Positions 48,708 through 58,353 of a stretch of DNA of 64,000 nt are shown one piece after another. The stretch comes from a virus. Within the stretch, counting starts at the first letter, position 1. Every line of letters begins with the position of its first letter. Location of the stretch: positions 1 to 64,000 of the IMG/VR virus record IMGVR_UViG_3300006924_000007. The stretch is one strand, 5' to 3'. Under the pieces are notes generated by a model. The model saw only the letters and a program-made list of their open reading frames with translations. It did not search any database and had not been told where the DNA came from. A program made the translations under genes and the position numbers.

Positions 48708-49729
48708 TAGCCTAGACCTCCATGTGAATCAGAACAAGCAGCAGTTTGGTTTCTTGCAAGATCTAAGTCACCAAAATCCTGTGCATCTCCAAGAGTGTTT
48801 ATAGTTACATAAGAAATAGAATCGCCATCAGATGTCATATCACCAAAAATTGCTCTGGTTGGTGATGAACATGCTGATCCTAAAGTACATCCACTAATAC
48901 AATCACCAAAATCTATTGCATCACCAAGACTTGCGATCGTTATATGATCAATGATATTAGTATTAGATGGATTTGCTCCACCAAAAAATAATCCCCTCGT
49001 AGAATTGGATGCGGAAGCACCTTCTTTTCTCGCGTCTGTCAAATCCCCAAAGTCCTTTGTATTACCTTCAGTTGATATTGTTATATACTCTATTGTATTA
49101 ACTGCAGGGTATGGAGATGCATATGGAGAATTTGATAAAGCAATAATACCTCTAGTTGTTGATGCATTCGACATGCCATAAGCAAAGGTTGCTGATGCAT
49201 CTCCAAAAGTAGTTGCATTACCAAGACTGTTTATAGTTATAAACTCCATCTCACGAAAAGCTGTAACAGTGGGAGCAATATTCCCTCCCACACAAATACC
49301 TCTGGTGTTATCAGAAAGACAAGCAGTTCCTCTTTTTTGTCTGGTTAAATCACCAAAGTCAAAAGTATTTCCAAGTTGAGATATTGTAAGATATTGTATG
49401 GTGTTAATGTTAGTTGGAAATGTCTCTCCACCCATGAAGATGCCACGAGTGGATGATGCACAACCACCAAATTCTGCAGTGGTTGTTGTTAAATTGCCAA
49501 AGTCGAGACCATTTCCTAAAGTAGAGATGGTAAATTTATCCATTCTCTCTTTGAGTCCTGGTGATGTTCTACCACCGACAAAGATACCAGTTCCTCTACC
49601 ACCACGATAAGCAGTATCACCTCTTGGTAGTGCCATTGCACCAGTAGAGTTCATCTCAACGGTGCCAGAAATTACAGGACCATTAGTTCCACTCAAACTT
49701 TGTATATTGTTTACCTTAATGTCTGACAT
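48707..49729 (-). CDS. Kelch-like adhesin paralogue K2
   Basis: A 340-residue paralogue starting MSDIKVNNIQSLSGTNGPVISG, a short neck of the MP-x-GDTAYRGGRG type, then six propeller repeats (the fourth diverged: TRGIIALSNSPYASPYP) and an SDSHGGLG end. Transcribed from a late promoter that contains the stop codon of K3. Same predicted fold as K1 but with a different neck. Confidence 0.75.
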   Translation of the reverse strand: MSDIKVNNIQSLSGTNGPVISGTVEMNSTGAMALPRGDTAYRGGRGTGIFVGGRTSPGLKERMDKFTISTLGNGLDFGNLTTTTAEFGGCASSTRGIFMGGETFPTNINTIQYLTISQLGNTFDFGDLTRQKRGTACLSDNTRGICVGGNIAPTVTAFREMEFITINSLGNATTFGDASATFAYGMSNASTTRGIIALSNSPYASPYPAVNTIEYITISTEGNTKDFGDLTDARKEGASASNSTRGLFFGGANPSNTNIIDHITIASLGDAIDFGDCISGCTLGSACSSPTRAIFGDMTSDGDSISYVTINTLGDAQDFGDLDLARNQTAACSDSHGGLG

Positions 49730-49749
49730 CGGTTAATATCTCATACGAT

Positions 49750-49757
49750 TATTTATC
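49750..49757 (-). promoter_or_regulatory. Late promoter fused to K3 stop
   Basis: GATAAATA overlaps the GGA-TAA end of K3 and drives K2. Confidence 0.6.
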
Positions 49758-50886
49758 CAAGACCACCATGTGAATCAGAACAACCATTTTTTAATCTTCT
49801 TCTTGCGGCAGTTAAATTTCCAAAGTCGGTTGCATCACCAAGAGTTGCGATAGTCACATAATCAATGACATCACTTAATGATGGTGATTCTCCCCCTGCC
49901 CAACAACAACGAGAGGGTGAAGAAAACGCACCTACTTGTCCTCTTCCTACAGTCAAATCGCCAAAATCTAGTGAATCTCCAAGAGATGCGATTGTGATGT
50001 AATCTATTGCTGCATTAAAGGGAACTCCCGGATAATCTCCACCACCAAATACACCTCTTACAGAATTCGATGCACCGTTAGCATCAGTTGCCCCATTTAT
50101 ACCAGCATCTCCAAAATCTTGTGCATTTCCCATCGTGGAAATGGTCACGTATTGCATGGTATTGTTATATGTTCCAGGTGATGGAGCATAATAGTTTATC
50201 CAAATACCTCTGGTTGAACTTGCTGCATTGGAGAAATTATTACAAGCAGTGACCAGATCACCAAAGAAGAATGCATTCCCTAATGTAGAAATTGTAATTT
50301 GATCAATGGTGCTTCTATAATTGGACTGGTCGTAACCTCCTCCGGCCAATCCTCTAGTGTCATTTGATACTGTACCGACTCCGTGCTCTGCTGAACTTAA
50401 ATCTCCAAAATCAAATGCATTTCCAGTTGCAGAAATTGTTACATAATCAATTGTATTTTGAGAAGTATCACCTGGAGCATTTCCTCCACACCAAACTCCA
50501 CGCACAGAAGAAGCAAGACCAGAAACATAATCGTTTGCTCTAGTTAAATCGCCAAAATCGGTTGCATCTCCTGTTGTTGCAATTGTTACGTAATCAATAG
50601 TATTAAATTGTGAAGGACCAAATCCTCCACCCCACATTCCACGACCTCTACTACCTCTCTCTGCCGTAGTTCCACTTGGAGGAATGAAGTGTGCCGTGGA
50701 ATTTACTTCTACAATACCATCAACATCTGTTCCTCTCTTTCCATCTCTGCTTGTTATATTATCTACTTTTAGGTTTGCGGTTCTATCATCACTTACACGG
50801 CGATATCCAGACCCACCAGAAGCACCTGATCCTCCTCCTGATCCACCGCCACCGCCGCCGCCGCCACCGCCGCCACCGTATCCCAT
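49753..50886 (-). CDS. Kelch-like adhesin paralogue K3
   Basis: A 377-residue paralogue with a long polyglycine/serine front, an NLKVDNITSRDGKRGTD neck and six repeats, ending SDSHGGLG. The glycine-rich front is unique to K1 and K3 in the array and resembles the glycine-tyrosine tail of the hub protein at 24913. Confidence 0.75.
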   Translation of the reverse strand: MGYGGGGGGGGGGGGSGGGSGASGGSGYRRVSDDRTANLKVDNITSRDGKRGTDVDGIVEVNSTAHFIPPSGTTAERGSRGRGMWGGGFGPSQFNTIDYVTIATTGDATDFGDLTRANDYVSGLASSVRGVWCGGNAPGDTSQNTIDYVTISATGNAFDFGDLSSAEHGVGTVSNDTRGLAGGGYDQSNYRSTIDQITISTLGNAFFFGDLVTACNNFSNAASSTRGIWINYYAPSPGTYNNTMQYVTISTMGNAQDFGDAGINGATDANGASNSVRGVFGGGDYPGVPFNAAIDYITIASLGDSLDFGDLTVGRGQVGAFSSPSRCCWAGGESPSLSDVIDYVTIATLGDATDFGNLTAARRRLKNGCSDSHGGLG

Positions 50887-50914
50887 TAGTTACTCCGACT
50901 ATAGTATCTCACAG

Positions 50915-50922
50915 TATTTATC
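50915..50922 (-). promoter_or_regulatory. Late promoter fused to K4 stop
   Basis: GATAAATA overlaps the GGA-TAA end of K4 and drives K3. Confidence 0.6.
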
Positions 50923-51988
50923 CCAATCCACCGTGACCATTAGAAATGCCCATAGAAAGTCTTCTTGCACTGGTCAAATTACCAAAGTCAACTGCATCAC
51001 CTAAACTCATAATCTGTACATAAGCAATTGTATCAACATTTGGTGTTCCTCCGCCAGCAAAAATTGAACGAGTCGATGATGCTGCTGATGTTGAATATGC
51101 TGCATCATAGGTTAAATCACCAAAATCTATTGCATTTCCAAGGGTGGCAATTGTTCCATAACTTAAAGATCCAACAGGAGATCCACCATCTCCATGAATA
51201 CCTCTTACAGAATTGGAAGATGAACCTCTATTTGAAGTGGTAGATTGTGCATCTCCAAAGTCCGCAGAATTTCCTAATGTGGATATTGTAATATATTGAA
51301 TTGTATTAATGCTGCTAATACTGGGAGTTGTACCTGTGTTTCCACATAGGTGAATACCTCTTGTTGATGAAGCCCATCCACCACCTGTATGATTTCCTGC
51401 ACCAGTATATAAATCACCAAAATCAACAGCATCTCCTGTTGATGCAATGGTTATGTAGTCGATTACATTTGATCCTTTATAATTGGGAGATTGAGGTGCA
51501 AGACCACCCATAAGAACACCACGAGTGGAATTTGCACAACTGCCCATACTTCTTCTGGCAGTGGTCATATCACCAAATGTGGTGTCATTACCTGTTGATG
51601 ATATGGTGATGTACTTCAGGTTCGTTGAATAATGAGGTAAATTTCCTCCGAATACACCTCTTGTTCTTGATGCCAGAGCAAATCCCTCATAATCGGATGT
51701 TGCAGTTCCAAAAGAAATTGCATCGCCAGTGGAACTCATATTAACATAATCAATACCAGTTTGATCTCTTCCACATACAATTACACCACGAGTTCCACCA
51801 GTCTGAATATCTGGTGAATCAGTTGTGAGTTGAACCCATTCTCCTGCTGCCATGGTTCCAATGCCAGCATAAGAACTTGTGCTTCCACCTTCCATTCCAA
51901 TACGGAAATACTCTAGTTTCATAGAGTCCGTGTTGAATCTGATTGCTCCTGGAGTTATATTACCTGGTGCGTTTTCTCCGTGTGCCAT
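50918..51988 (-). CDS. Kelch-like adhesin paralogue K4
   Basis: A 356-residue paralogue that starts directly with a GAIRFNTDSMKLEYF module (no MSE-type neck), then six repeats, ending SNGHGGLG. Its start overlaps K5's stop by one base, so K5 and K4 are translationally coupled: a long-neck and a short-neck member as a pair. Confidence 0.75.
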   Translation of the reverse strand: MAHGENAPGNITPGAIRFNTDSMKLEYFRIGMEGGSTSSYAGIGTMAAGEWVQLTTDSPDIQTGGTRGVIVCGRDQTGIDYVNMSSTGDAISFGTATSDYEGFALASRTRGVFGGNLPHYSTNLKYITISSTGNDTTFGDMTTARRSMGSCANSTRGVLMGGLAPQSPNYKGSNVIDYITIASTGDAVDFGDLYTGAGNHTGGGWASSTRGIHLCGNTGTTPSISSINTIQYITISTLGNSADFGDAQSTTSNRGSSSNSVRGIHGDGGSPVGSLSYGTIATLGNAIDFGDLTYDAAYSTSAASSTRSIFAGGGTPNVDTIAYVQIMSLGDAVDFGNLTSARRLSMGISNGHGGLG

Positions 51989-52992
51989 TATCCTAGACCT
52001 CCGTGTGAATCAGAACATGCACCAACTTCTCTTCCTGCTTCAATTAAATCTCCAAAGTCAACTGCATTACCAATAGATGCAATGGCGACATAATCAATTA
52101 CATCACTATCACTTGGAGTATCACCACCACCCCAGACACCACGAGTACTAGAGGAACAAGCACCAGGATAATATCTTGCTAATGTCAAATCACCAAAGTC
52201 TTGTGCATTTCCTTTTGATGCAATAGTGACATAATCCATTGTATTAACTCTGGCTGGGGCCGAGACTCCACCAGCAAAAACACCACGAGTTGATGAAGAA
52301 CAAGCAGAAACTCCATATCTTACTTGAGTTAAATCTCCAAAGTCTGCTGCATTTCCTAATGATGCTATGGTGATAAAATCTATTGTGTTTTGATTAGTTG
52401 CTCCAGGATCTTGACCACCACCAAAGACACCACGAGTACTAGAGGAACAAGCACCAAGATTACTTCTTATTTGAGTTAAGTCACCAAAGTATGCAGCATT
52501 TCCTTTTGATGCAATGGTAATATAATCTATTATTTTTACTTTAGCTGTTGCATCCTCACCACCACCAAAGACCCCACGAGTACTAGAGGAACAAGCAGGA
52601 AATTCTTTTCTTACTCCAGTCAAATCACCAAAATCAAATGCATTACCTGTTGATGATATAGTTACAAATTCTATTATGTTTAATCTACTTGGAACAGCAC
52701 CACCACCAAAGACACCACGAGTACTAGAGGAACAAGCACTCGGAGCTTTCCTTGCTGCAGATAAATTGCCAAAATCAGTTGCATTTCCTAGTGTAGAAAT
52801 TGTTATATACTCAATTCTATCAGTAGATGGATCTCCCCCACCAAAAACACCACGACCTCTACCACCACGATAAGCAGTATCACCAGAAGGCATCACAATA
52901 CCAGAAGTTCCAGTGAAGGTAGTGATACCTGCAATATCTGGTCCTCTGGATGCATCTTGACTTTTGATTTGATCTATTCTAAATTCTGACAT
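51988..52992 (-). CDS. Kelch-like adhesin paralogue K5
   Basis: A 334-residue paralogue with an MSEFRIDQIKSQDASRGPDIAG neck and six highly regular repeats of TRGVFGGG type. Four repeats share a long identical DNA block around CACGAGTACTAGAGGAACAA (near 52138, 52431, 52575, 52716), showing recent intragenic copying. It is one of the most uniform members of the array. Confidence 0.78.
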   Translation of the reverse strand: MSEFRIDQIKSQDASRGPDIAGITTFTGTSGIVMPSGDTAYRGGRGRGVFGGGDPSTDRIEYITISTLGNATDFGNLSAARKAPSACSSSTRGVFGGGAVPSRLNIIEFVTISSTGNAFDFGDLTGVRKEFPACSSSTRGVFGGGEDATAKVKIIDYITIASKGNAAYFGDLTQIRSNLGACSSSTRGVFGGGQDPGATNQNTIDFITIASLGNAADFGDLTQVRYGVSACSSSTRGVFAGGVSAPARVNTMDYVTIASKGNAQDFGDLTLARYYPGACSSSTRGVWGGGDTPSDSDVIDYVAIASIGNAVDFGDLIEAGREVGACSDSHGGLG

Positions 52993-54047
52993 TATAAACC
53001 TCCGTGACCATTAGAGCATCCCATTTCTTGTAAAAGAGTTGGGTTTATCAGGTCACCAAAATCAATTGCATTGCCGGTTGTCATAATTTGAACATAATCT
53101 ATTATATTAGTTTGTGTTGGTGCCCAAGATCCTGCCCAACATCCACGAGTTGGTGATGATACTGCACCAATCTCATGTCTTGCTGTAGTTAAGTCACCAA
53201 AATCAGTTCCATTACCAAGAGTACTCATCGTCACATATTCAATGGCATTTGTACTTGATCCGGCATTACCACCACCATTCAAACCTCTCACTGCATTTGA
53301 ACATCCGGCAGCATAATATTTTGCAACATTTAAATTACCAAAATCTGCAGTATTTCCAAGAGTTGATATGGTAACAAATTGAATATAGTCTTTGATATCA
53401 CTTATATATCCTCCCATTGCAAATCCACGAGTGGGTGAATTAAATGATGATTGAGATCTCACTGCCTCAGTAAGATCGCCAAAATCTTTTCCAGCACCTG
53501 TTGCTGCAATAGTGACATATTCTATACTTGCAGTTAAAGGTGATGGTCCAGTAAAACCACCAGCTATAAGACCCCTAGTTGAATTACTCATACCAACAGG
53601 ATAATACCTACCAGTGGGTATATCACCAAAATCTGTTGTATTGCCACCACTTGCTATGGCACAAGTATCAATAGAAGCAAGTGTAGATGGAGTAAGTCCT
53701 CCTGCCCACATTGCTCTTGTTCTACTAGAGAATCCAGCATTACCATATACTGCTCCACTTCCAGATAAAGTTCCAAAATCTACTGCATTACCAGTAGTGT
53801 TAATCTGTATATATTGAATGTCATCATATCTTGGATGAGGCGATGTTCCAAAACCACCTGCATACAATCCACGAGTTCCACCAGTCTGAACCTCTGGTGA
53901 TGTTGCTTCTATTTCTTCCCACTGACCAGCAGCAAGTGTGCCGATTCCTGCCATTGAAGCAGTTCCTTCATAGTTTGCACTACCACGAAAGATCTCCAGC
54001 TTCATGGAGTCGGTATTAAATCTAAATGCTCCTGGTTTAATCGTCAT
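52992..54047 (-). CDS. Kelch-like adhesin paralogue K6
   Basis: A 351-residue paralogue that begins MTIKPGAFRFNTDSMKLEIF, then six repeats, ending NGHGGL. It has its own late promoter (54070-54076) and overlaps K5 by one base, so K6-K5-K4 form one coupled unit. Confidence 0.75.
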   Translation of the reverse strand: MTIKPGAFRFNTDSMKLEIFRGSANYEGTASMAGIGTLAAGQWEEIEATSPEVQTGGTRGLYAGGFGTSPHPRYDDIQYIQINTTGNAVDFGTLSGSGAVYGNAGFSSRTRAMWAGGLTPSTLASIDTCAIASGGNTTDFGDIPTGRYYPVGMSNSTRGLIAGGFTGPSPLTASIEYVTIAATGAGKDFGDLTEAVRSQSSFNSPTRGFAMGGYISDIKDYIQFVTISTLGNTADFGNLNVAKYYAAGCSNAVRGLNGGGNAGSSTNAIEYVTMSTLGNGTDFGDLTTARHEIGAVSSPTRGCWAGSWAPTQTNIIDYVQIMTTGNAIDFGDLINPTLLQEMGCSNGHGGL

Positions 54048-54069
54048 CAGATATTACTCTCCATAGTTA

Positions 54070-54076
54070 TATTTAG
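54070..54076 (-). promoter_or_regulatory. Late promoter fused to K7 stop
   Basis: CTAAATA contains the TAA stop of K7 and lies upstream of K6. Confidence 0.55.
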
Positions 54077-55206
54077 AGACCTCCGTGACCGTTGGAACAA
54101 CCACCTTCTCCGCTCCATCTTGCAACTGTCAAATTGCCAAAATCTACTGCATTACCGGTTGTTTGTATTGTTACAAAATCAATAGTATCATCGTTTGGTG
54201 CTGCACCACCAGCCCATAAACCTCTTATAGGTGAAGAGGTTGAGTTTCCGTGTTGCATGGTTCTTGTTAAATCACCAAAGTCTTGTGCATTTCCTAATGT
54301 TGCAATGGTAATAAATTGTATTGTACTAACTTTTGATGGTGTTAATCCTCCTCCATGTACTCCTCTTGTCGCATTACCACATCCAATCGCATCAAATTGA
54401 TTCTGCACCAAATCTCCAAAGTCTTGTGCATTTCCGGTAGTAGATGTGGTTACATATTGAATTGTAGAATCCTCTGCTGGTGTAGAACCTCCGGCAAATA
54501 TGGCACGAACTGGTGATTGGCATGTTCCAACATTATTAGTTGCTGCAATTAGATCTCCAAAATCAACTGCATTACCTGTTGATTGAATTGTAACATAATC
54601 AATTGTATTTACTTTAGTTGGACTTGCAACTCCACCACCAAATAGTGCTCTCGTTGAATTAGCAGCGGATCCAGCACCTCTTCTACCTACACTCAAATTT
54701 CCAAAATCTTGTGCATTTCCTGTTGACGAAATTGTTACATAATCTATTACATCATTTGTTGGATTTTGTCCTCCCCATAAACCTCTAGTTCTATCCGCAT
54801 TAGCTGCAGCAGCATATCTTGCTACTGTTAGATTTCCAAAGTCCTGTGCGTTTCCAAGAGTAGAGATAGTAACATAATCAATTACATCTTGATTTGCTGG
54901 TGCAGCATATCCACCACCAAACAATCCACGAGCTCCTGTTCCACCGGAAGAGTTTGTATTATTTTGATCTCCAAGTTCGTTGTTATTAGTAATCACATCA
55001 ACCCAAAGTTCACCTGTGTAATACTCAAGGTGACCACTATCAGTATTAAACCTTATCATCCCTTCTCCGGGACTTGAAGGTCTCTGTGCTGTTGAACCTG
55101 ATGGTGGAACAAAATAGTTTGGTGATGAGAATGTAGAGATGCCAGATACTACTGGTGCTCCATCTTCGTTCTCGTTAAAAAGATTGCTTACATTAAGTCT
55201 TGACAT
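54073..55206 (-). CDS. Kelch-like adhesin paralogue K7
   Basis: A 377-residue paralogue with the full neck: MSRLNVSNLFNENEDGAPVVSG, a FVPPSGSTAQRPSSPGEGMIRFNTDSGHLEYYTGELW module, an NNTNSSGGTG linker and six repeats. K7, K8 and K9 have identical lengths and the same domain order, so they are the most recently related trio. Confidence 0.75.
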   Translation of the reverse strand: MSRLNVSNLFNENEDGAPVVSGISTFSSPNYFVPPSGSTAQRPSSPGEGMIRFNTDSGHLEYYTGELWVDVITNNNELGDQNNTNSSGGTGARGLFGGGYAAPANQDVIDYVTISTLGNAQDFGNLTVARYAAAANADRTRGLWGGQNPTNDVIDYVTISSTGNAQDFGNLSVGRRGAGSAANSTRALFGGGVASPTKVNTIDYVTIQSTGNAVDFGDLIAATNNVGTCQSPVRAIFAGGSTPAEDSTIQYVTTSTTGNAQDFGDLVQNQFDAIGCGNATRGVHGGGLTPSKVSTIQFITIATLGNAQDFGDLTRTMQHGNSTSSPIRGLWAGGAAPNDDTIDFVTIQTTGNAVDFGNLTVARWSGEGGCSNGHGGL

Positions 55207-55208
55207 GA

Positions 55209-56342
55209 TTATAAACCTCCATGACCATTAGATATTGCACCATAACCATATGATCTTGCTTGAGTTAAATCTCCAAAATCTGTTGCATTTCCAGTGGTGG
55301 CAAATTCAATATAATCAATCGTATTACGTTTACCACCTGGTTTCTGACCACCAGCAAATACTCCTCTTGTAGGACTTGCAGCAGCAGAAGTTCCAGTTCT
55401 TGCTTCAGTTAAATCACCAAAGTCTTGTGCATTTCCTGTGGTTGCAATTGTCATAAAATCAATCGCATTATTAGTGCCACTTCTCCCTGCATAAACTCCC
55501 CTTGTTGCATTTGAGGATGCTCCTGCACAGTTTCCTTCAGCCGTCAAATCTCCAAAGTCCTGTGTATTTCCTGTTGTTGAAAGAGTTACATATTGAATAA
55601 CATTGGTGGCGTCACCTGTTCCACCCATTGCTAATCCACGAATAGATGATGCAAAGTTTGATGTTCCCTGAATTGCTACTATCAAATTACCAAAATCAAC
55701 AGCATCTCCGTCTGATGCAATTTCTACATAATCAACAGTATCTTGTGAAGATGGATTTACTCCTCCACTAAAAATACCCCTTGTTTGATTAGAACATGCA
55801 CCTATATTATGCCTAGCTACAGTTAAGTCTCCCCCAGTATCAACTGCATTTCCAGTTGATGCAATTGTAATCTTCTCTATAGCATCTCTTTGTCCTGGTG
55901 TATATCCACCAGCAATAAGTCCTCTAGTTCTTGATGCACACTGACCAGAACTTCTATATACTGAAGTTTGATTACCAAAATCTTGTGCATTTCCTAAAGT
56001 TGAAATGGAAATATAATCTATTGTATCAACTATAGTTGGTGTATATCCACCTGCAAATACCGCACGAACTCCTGTTCCACCAGCAGAGTTTGATACATTA
56101 TTATTACCAAGATTAGGAGACTCACCAAGTATCGTTGCCCAGTGGTCGTTTCTCCATACTTCAAGTCTTCCAATATCAGTATTAAACCTCAACATCCCTG
56201 GTGGAGGACTACTGGGTCTTTCTGCTGTTGATCCTGATGGTGGAACGAAATAATATGGTGATGTAAATGTTGTAAGTCCTACAATATTTGGACCGCTACT
56301 ACCAAATTCATCACTAAAACCTGAAGCCTTAAATTCTGACAT
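55209..56342 (-). CDS. Kelch-like adhesin paralogue K8
   Basis: A 377-residue sister of K7 (MSEFKASGFSDEFGSSGPNIVG...), differing mainly in the repeat loops that face outward in a propeller. Ends NGHGGL. It lies two bases from K7 without a separate promoter. Confidence 0.75.
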   Translation of the reverse strand: MSEFKASGFSDEFGSSGPNIVGLTTFTSPYYFVPPSGSTAERPSSPPPGMLRFNTDIGRLEVWRNDHWATILGESPNLGNNNVSNSAGGTGVRAVFAGGYTPTIVDTIDYISISTLGNAQDFGNQTSVYRSSGQCASRTRGLIAGGYTPGQRDAIEKITIASTGNAVDTGGDLTVARHNIGACSNQTRGIFSGGVNPSSQDTVDYVEIASDGDAVDFGNLIVAIQGTSNFASSIRGLAMGGTGDATNVIQYVTLSTTGNTQDFGDLTAEGNCAGASSNATRGVYAGRSGTNNAIDFMTIATTGNAQDFGDLTEARTGTSAAASPTRGVFAGGQKPGGKRNTIDYIEFATTGNATDFGDLTQARSYGYGAISNGHGGL

Positions 56343-56344
56343 AA

Positions 56345-57478
56345 TTATAACCCTCCGTGACCGTTAGAGCAAGACATCATACCTCTGTTAGTTCTTGTCA
56401 AATCACCAAAATCTGATGCATTTCCTGTGGTTGGAATAGTTATAAAATCAATAGTATTAACAACAGTTGGAGTTCCACCACCACCAAAACAAGCACGGGT
56501 TGGTGAAGAAACTCCAGCTCTACTGAAACTAGCAGTCTGTAAATCACCAAAATCTTGTGCATTTCCTGTTGTTGATATAGTAATAAAGTCTATAATATTA
56601 GTGGTCGGTTCTCCTCCGGCAAAAATACCTCTTGTGGCATTTGATCCCGATCCAGCAGTTCCTCTGGCAAGTGTTAAATCTCCAAAGTCTACTGCATTTC
56701 CTAGAGTTGTTAGTGTTATATACGATATATTATTAATTTTTGAACCAGTATTACCGCCAGCAGCAATTCCACGAATCGGTGACCCACAAATTCCCTCTGT
56801 TTGTGCATCTGCAGTATAACTTAAATCACCATAATCAACTGAATTTCCTTCTGATGCAATACTGATATATTGAATTACATTTGATTTCGATGGAGCTCCT
56901 CCTCCAAAAAAGACACCTCTTGTAGAAGATGATGCTCCACCAACACCTTGTCCCATTCCTGTAGCCAAATCACCAAAATCTGAAAAATTTCCAGTGGATG
57001 CAAAAGTACCAAAATCTATTGTATTAACTATTGAACCAGTCTCACCTCCAGCAGCTACGGCACGAGTTGATGATGCTGCGGATCCCCCTGTCCATCTTGC
57101 TTGAGATAGATTGCCAAAGTCTTGTGCATTACCGAGTGTTGATATACTTATGTAGTCTATGGTATCTGAAACGGATGGACCTCCACCCATGAATAATCCA
57201 CGATGTCCTGTTCCACCGGTAGAGTTTGTATTATTTTGATCTCCAAGTTCTTCACTACTTGCCTCAAACTCTAACCATACTAATCCATTCCAATACTCTA
57301 AGTGTGCAGAGTCAGTATTAAAACGAATAGACCCAGGAGGGCAATCAGAGGGTCTCTGTGCCGTGGTTCCAGTTGGGGGTATAAAATATTGCTGACCAGA
57401 AAATGTCGTGATACCAGATAATACAGGGCCACCAGTATTTGATTCGTTTCCTAAAGTGTTGACCCTTATCTCAGACAT
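56345..57478 (-). CDS. Kelch-like adhesin paralogue K9
   Basis: A 377-residue sister of K7/K8 (MSEIRVNTLGNESNTGGPVLSG...), followed after two bases by K8. It is the first of the K9-K8-K7 unit and lies directly downstream of the sulfotransferase gene. Confidence 0.75.
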   Translation of the reverse strand: MSEIRVNTLGNESNTGGPVLSGITTFSGQQYFIPPTGTTAQRPSDCPPGSIRFNTDSAHLEYWNGLVWLEFEASSEELGDQNNTNSTGGTGHRGLFMGGGPSVSDTIDYISISTLGNAQDFGNLSQARWTGGSAASSTRAVAAGGETGSIVNTIDFGTFASTGNFSDFGDLATGMGQGVGGASSSTRGVFFGGGAPSKSNVIQYISIASEGNSVDYGDLSYTADAQTEGICGSPIRGIAAGGNTGSKINNISYITLTTLGNAVDFGDLTLARGTAGSGSNATRGIFAGGEPTTNIIDFITISTTGNAQDFGDLQTASFSRAGVSSPTRACFGGGGTPTVVNTIDFITIPTTGNASDFGDLTRTNRGMMSCSNGHGGL

Positions 57479-57481
57479 GTA

Positions 57482-58273
57482 TTATCTGTTCCAGAAATCC
57501 ATATTGATATACTTATTTATCACAGATGAACTGAGCACTTCTGAGTAATGTTTTGAAGTCTTTTTAATACTTGGTCTGACTTCGTGCATTGTCTCAAGAC
57601 CATATACTTCCTTATCTTTTTCTCTGTCTTTTGCAACGATATTATCAAAATTATACTCATATGGTTTTAACTTCAAAAACCAGTGGATGCCTTGTAGTGC
57701 CTTTTCTGGGTCATTTACCAAATCATCATATTGCACAAAATGAATGTGTTTTGTCTGATTTTGACGAAATGCGGTTGCAAGTGCATTCATACTTTCCCAT
57801 ACAATTCCACCAGGATTCATCATAAACTCACACCGACTATCATCAGTGATAAACAATCCTTGCTTGAGCATTGCCTTATCAATAAAATTGAATCCTCCAT
57901 CCTTATGAAACAATGTAATGAAAGATGCCAATATATCTAGTGGATTACGAACAGTGCAAATAATCCTAGGATCATCTGTTACGTACTTTTTTAACATGTC
58001 AATGTGTGCTGGCCATGCACGACATTTGTCAATAATAATAGGTTCGTCTCTATTACAATAATAAGTGATAATCCCATCACGTACCATTTTACGAAATATA
58101 TCCGGTTTGGGAAATGCCTGTGCCTGCTCCCCTTTAAGTATATCGTCCGTATAATACATAACCTCAAATACAGGAGATAGTGTTCCCGCATGTATTTGAG
58201 GATTTTGGTTTAATATTGCCGTCAGAAGCGTAGATCCCGAACGTGGGAGTCCGCAATCAAAATGAAATTTCAT
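57482..58273 (-). CDS. Sulfotransferase
   Basis: A 263-residue PAPS-dependent sulfotransferase: the 5'-phosphosulfate loop GLPRSGSTLL at 8-17, the 3'-phosphate-binding RNPLDILASF (about 113-122) and a later PEKALQGIHWFL. It would transfer sulfate from PAPS to a hydroxyl on sugar or tyrosine. It is co-transcribed with the K9-K7 adhesins, making them candidate substrates (inference). Confidence 0.85.
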   Translation of the reverse strand: MKFHFDCGLPRSGSTLLTAILNQNPQIHAGTLSPVFEVMYYTDDILKGEQAQAFPKPDIFRKMVRDGIITYYCNRDEPIIIDKCRAWPAHIDMLKKYVTDDPRIICTVRNPLDILASFITLFHKDGGFNFIDKAMLKQGLFITDDSRCEFMMNPGGIVWESMNALATAFRQNQTKHIHFVQYDDLVNDPEKALQGIHWFLKLKPYEYNFDNIVAKDREKDKEVYGLETMHEVRPSIKKTSKHYSEVLSSSVINKYINMDFWNR

Positions 58274-58297
58274 AATTTTTGAAAAACCCTACAGGTC

Positions 58298-58331
58298 AAA
58301 AAATTGCCGGGATTTTTTTACGGCAATTTTT
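58298..58331. terminator. Bidirectional terminator
   Basis: An 11-bp AAAAATTGCCG/CGGCAATTTTT stem (58299-58309 with 58321-58331) with T runs in both directions, downstream of the 58354 gene and before the sulfotransferase. Confidence 0.75.
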
Positions 58332-58353
58332 GGAAATAAAAGTTGAATTTGGT

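Noticed and set aside
58266-58300. Promoter TTGACC just after the terminator before the sulfotransferase
   Set aside because: A -35-like TTGACC exists, but the -10 position would fall on the start codon and does not match.
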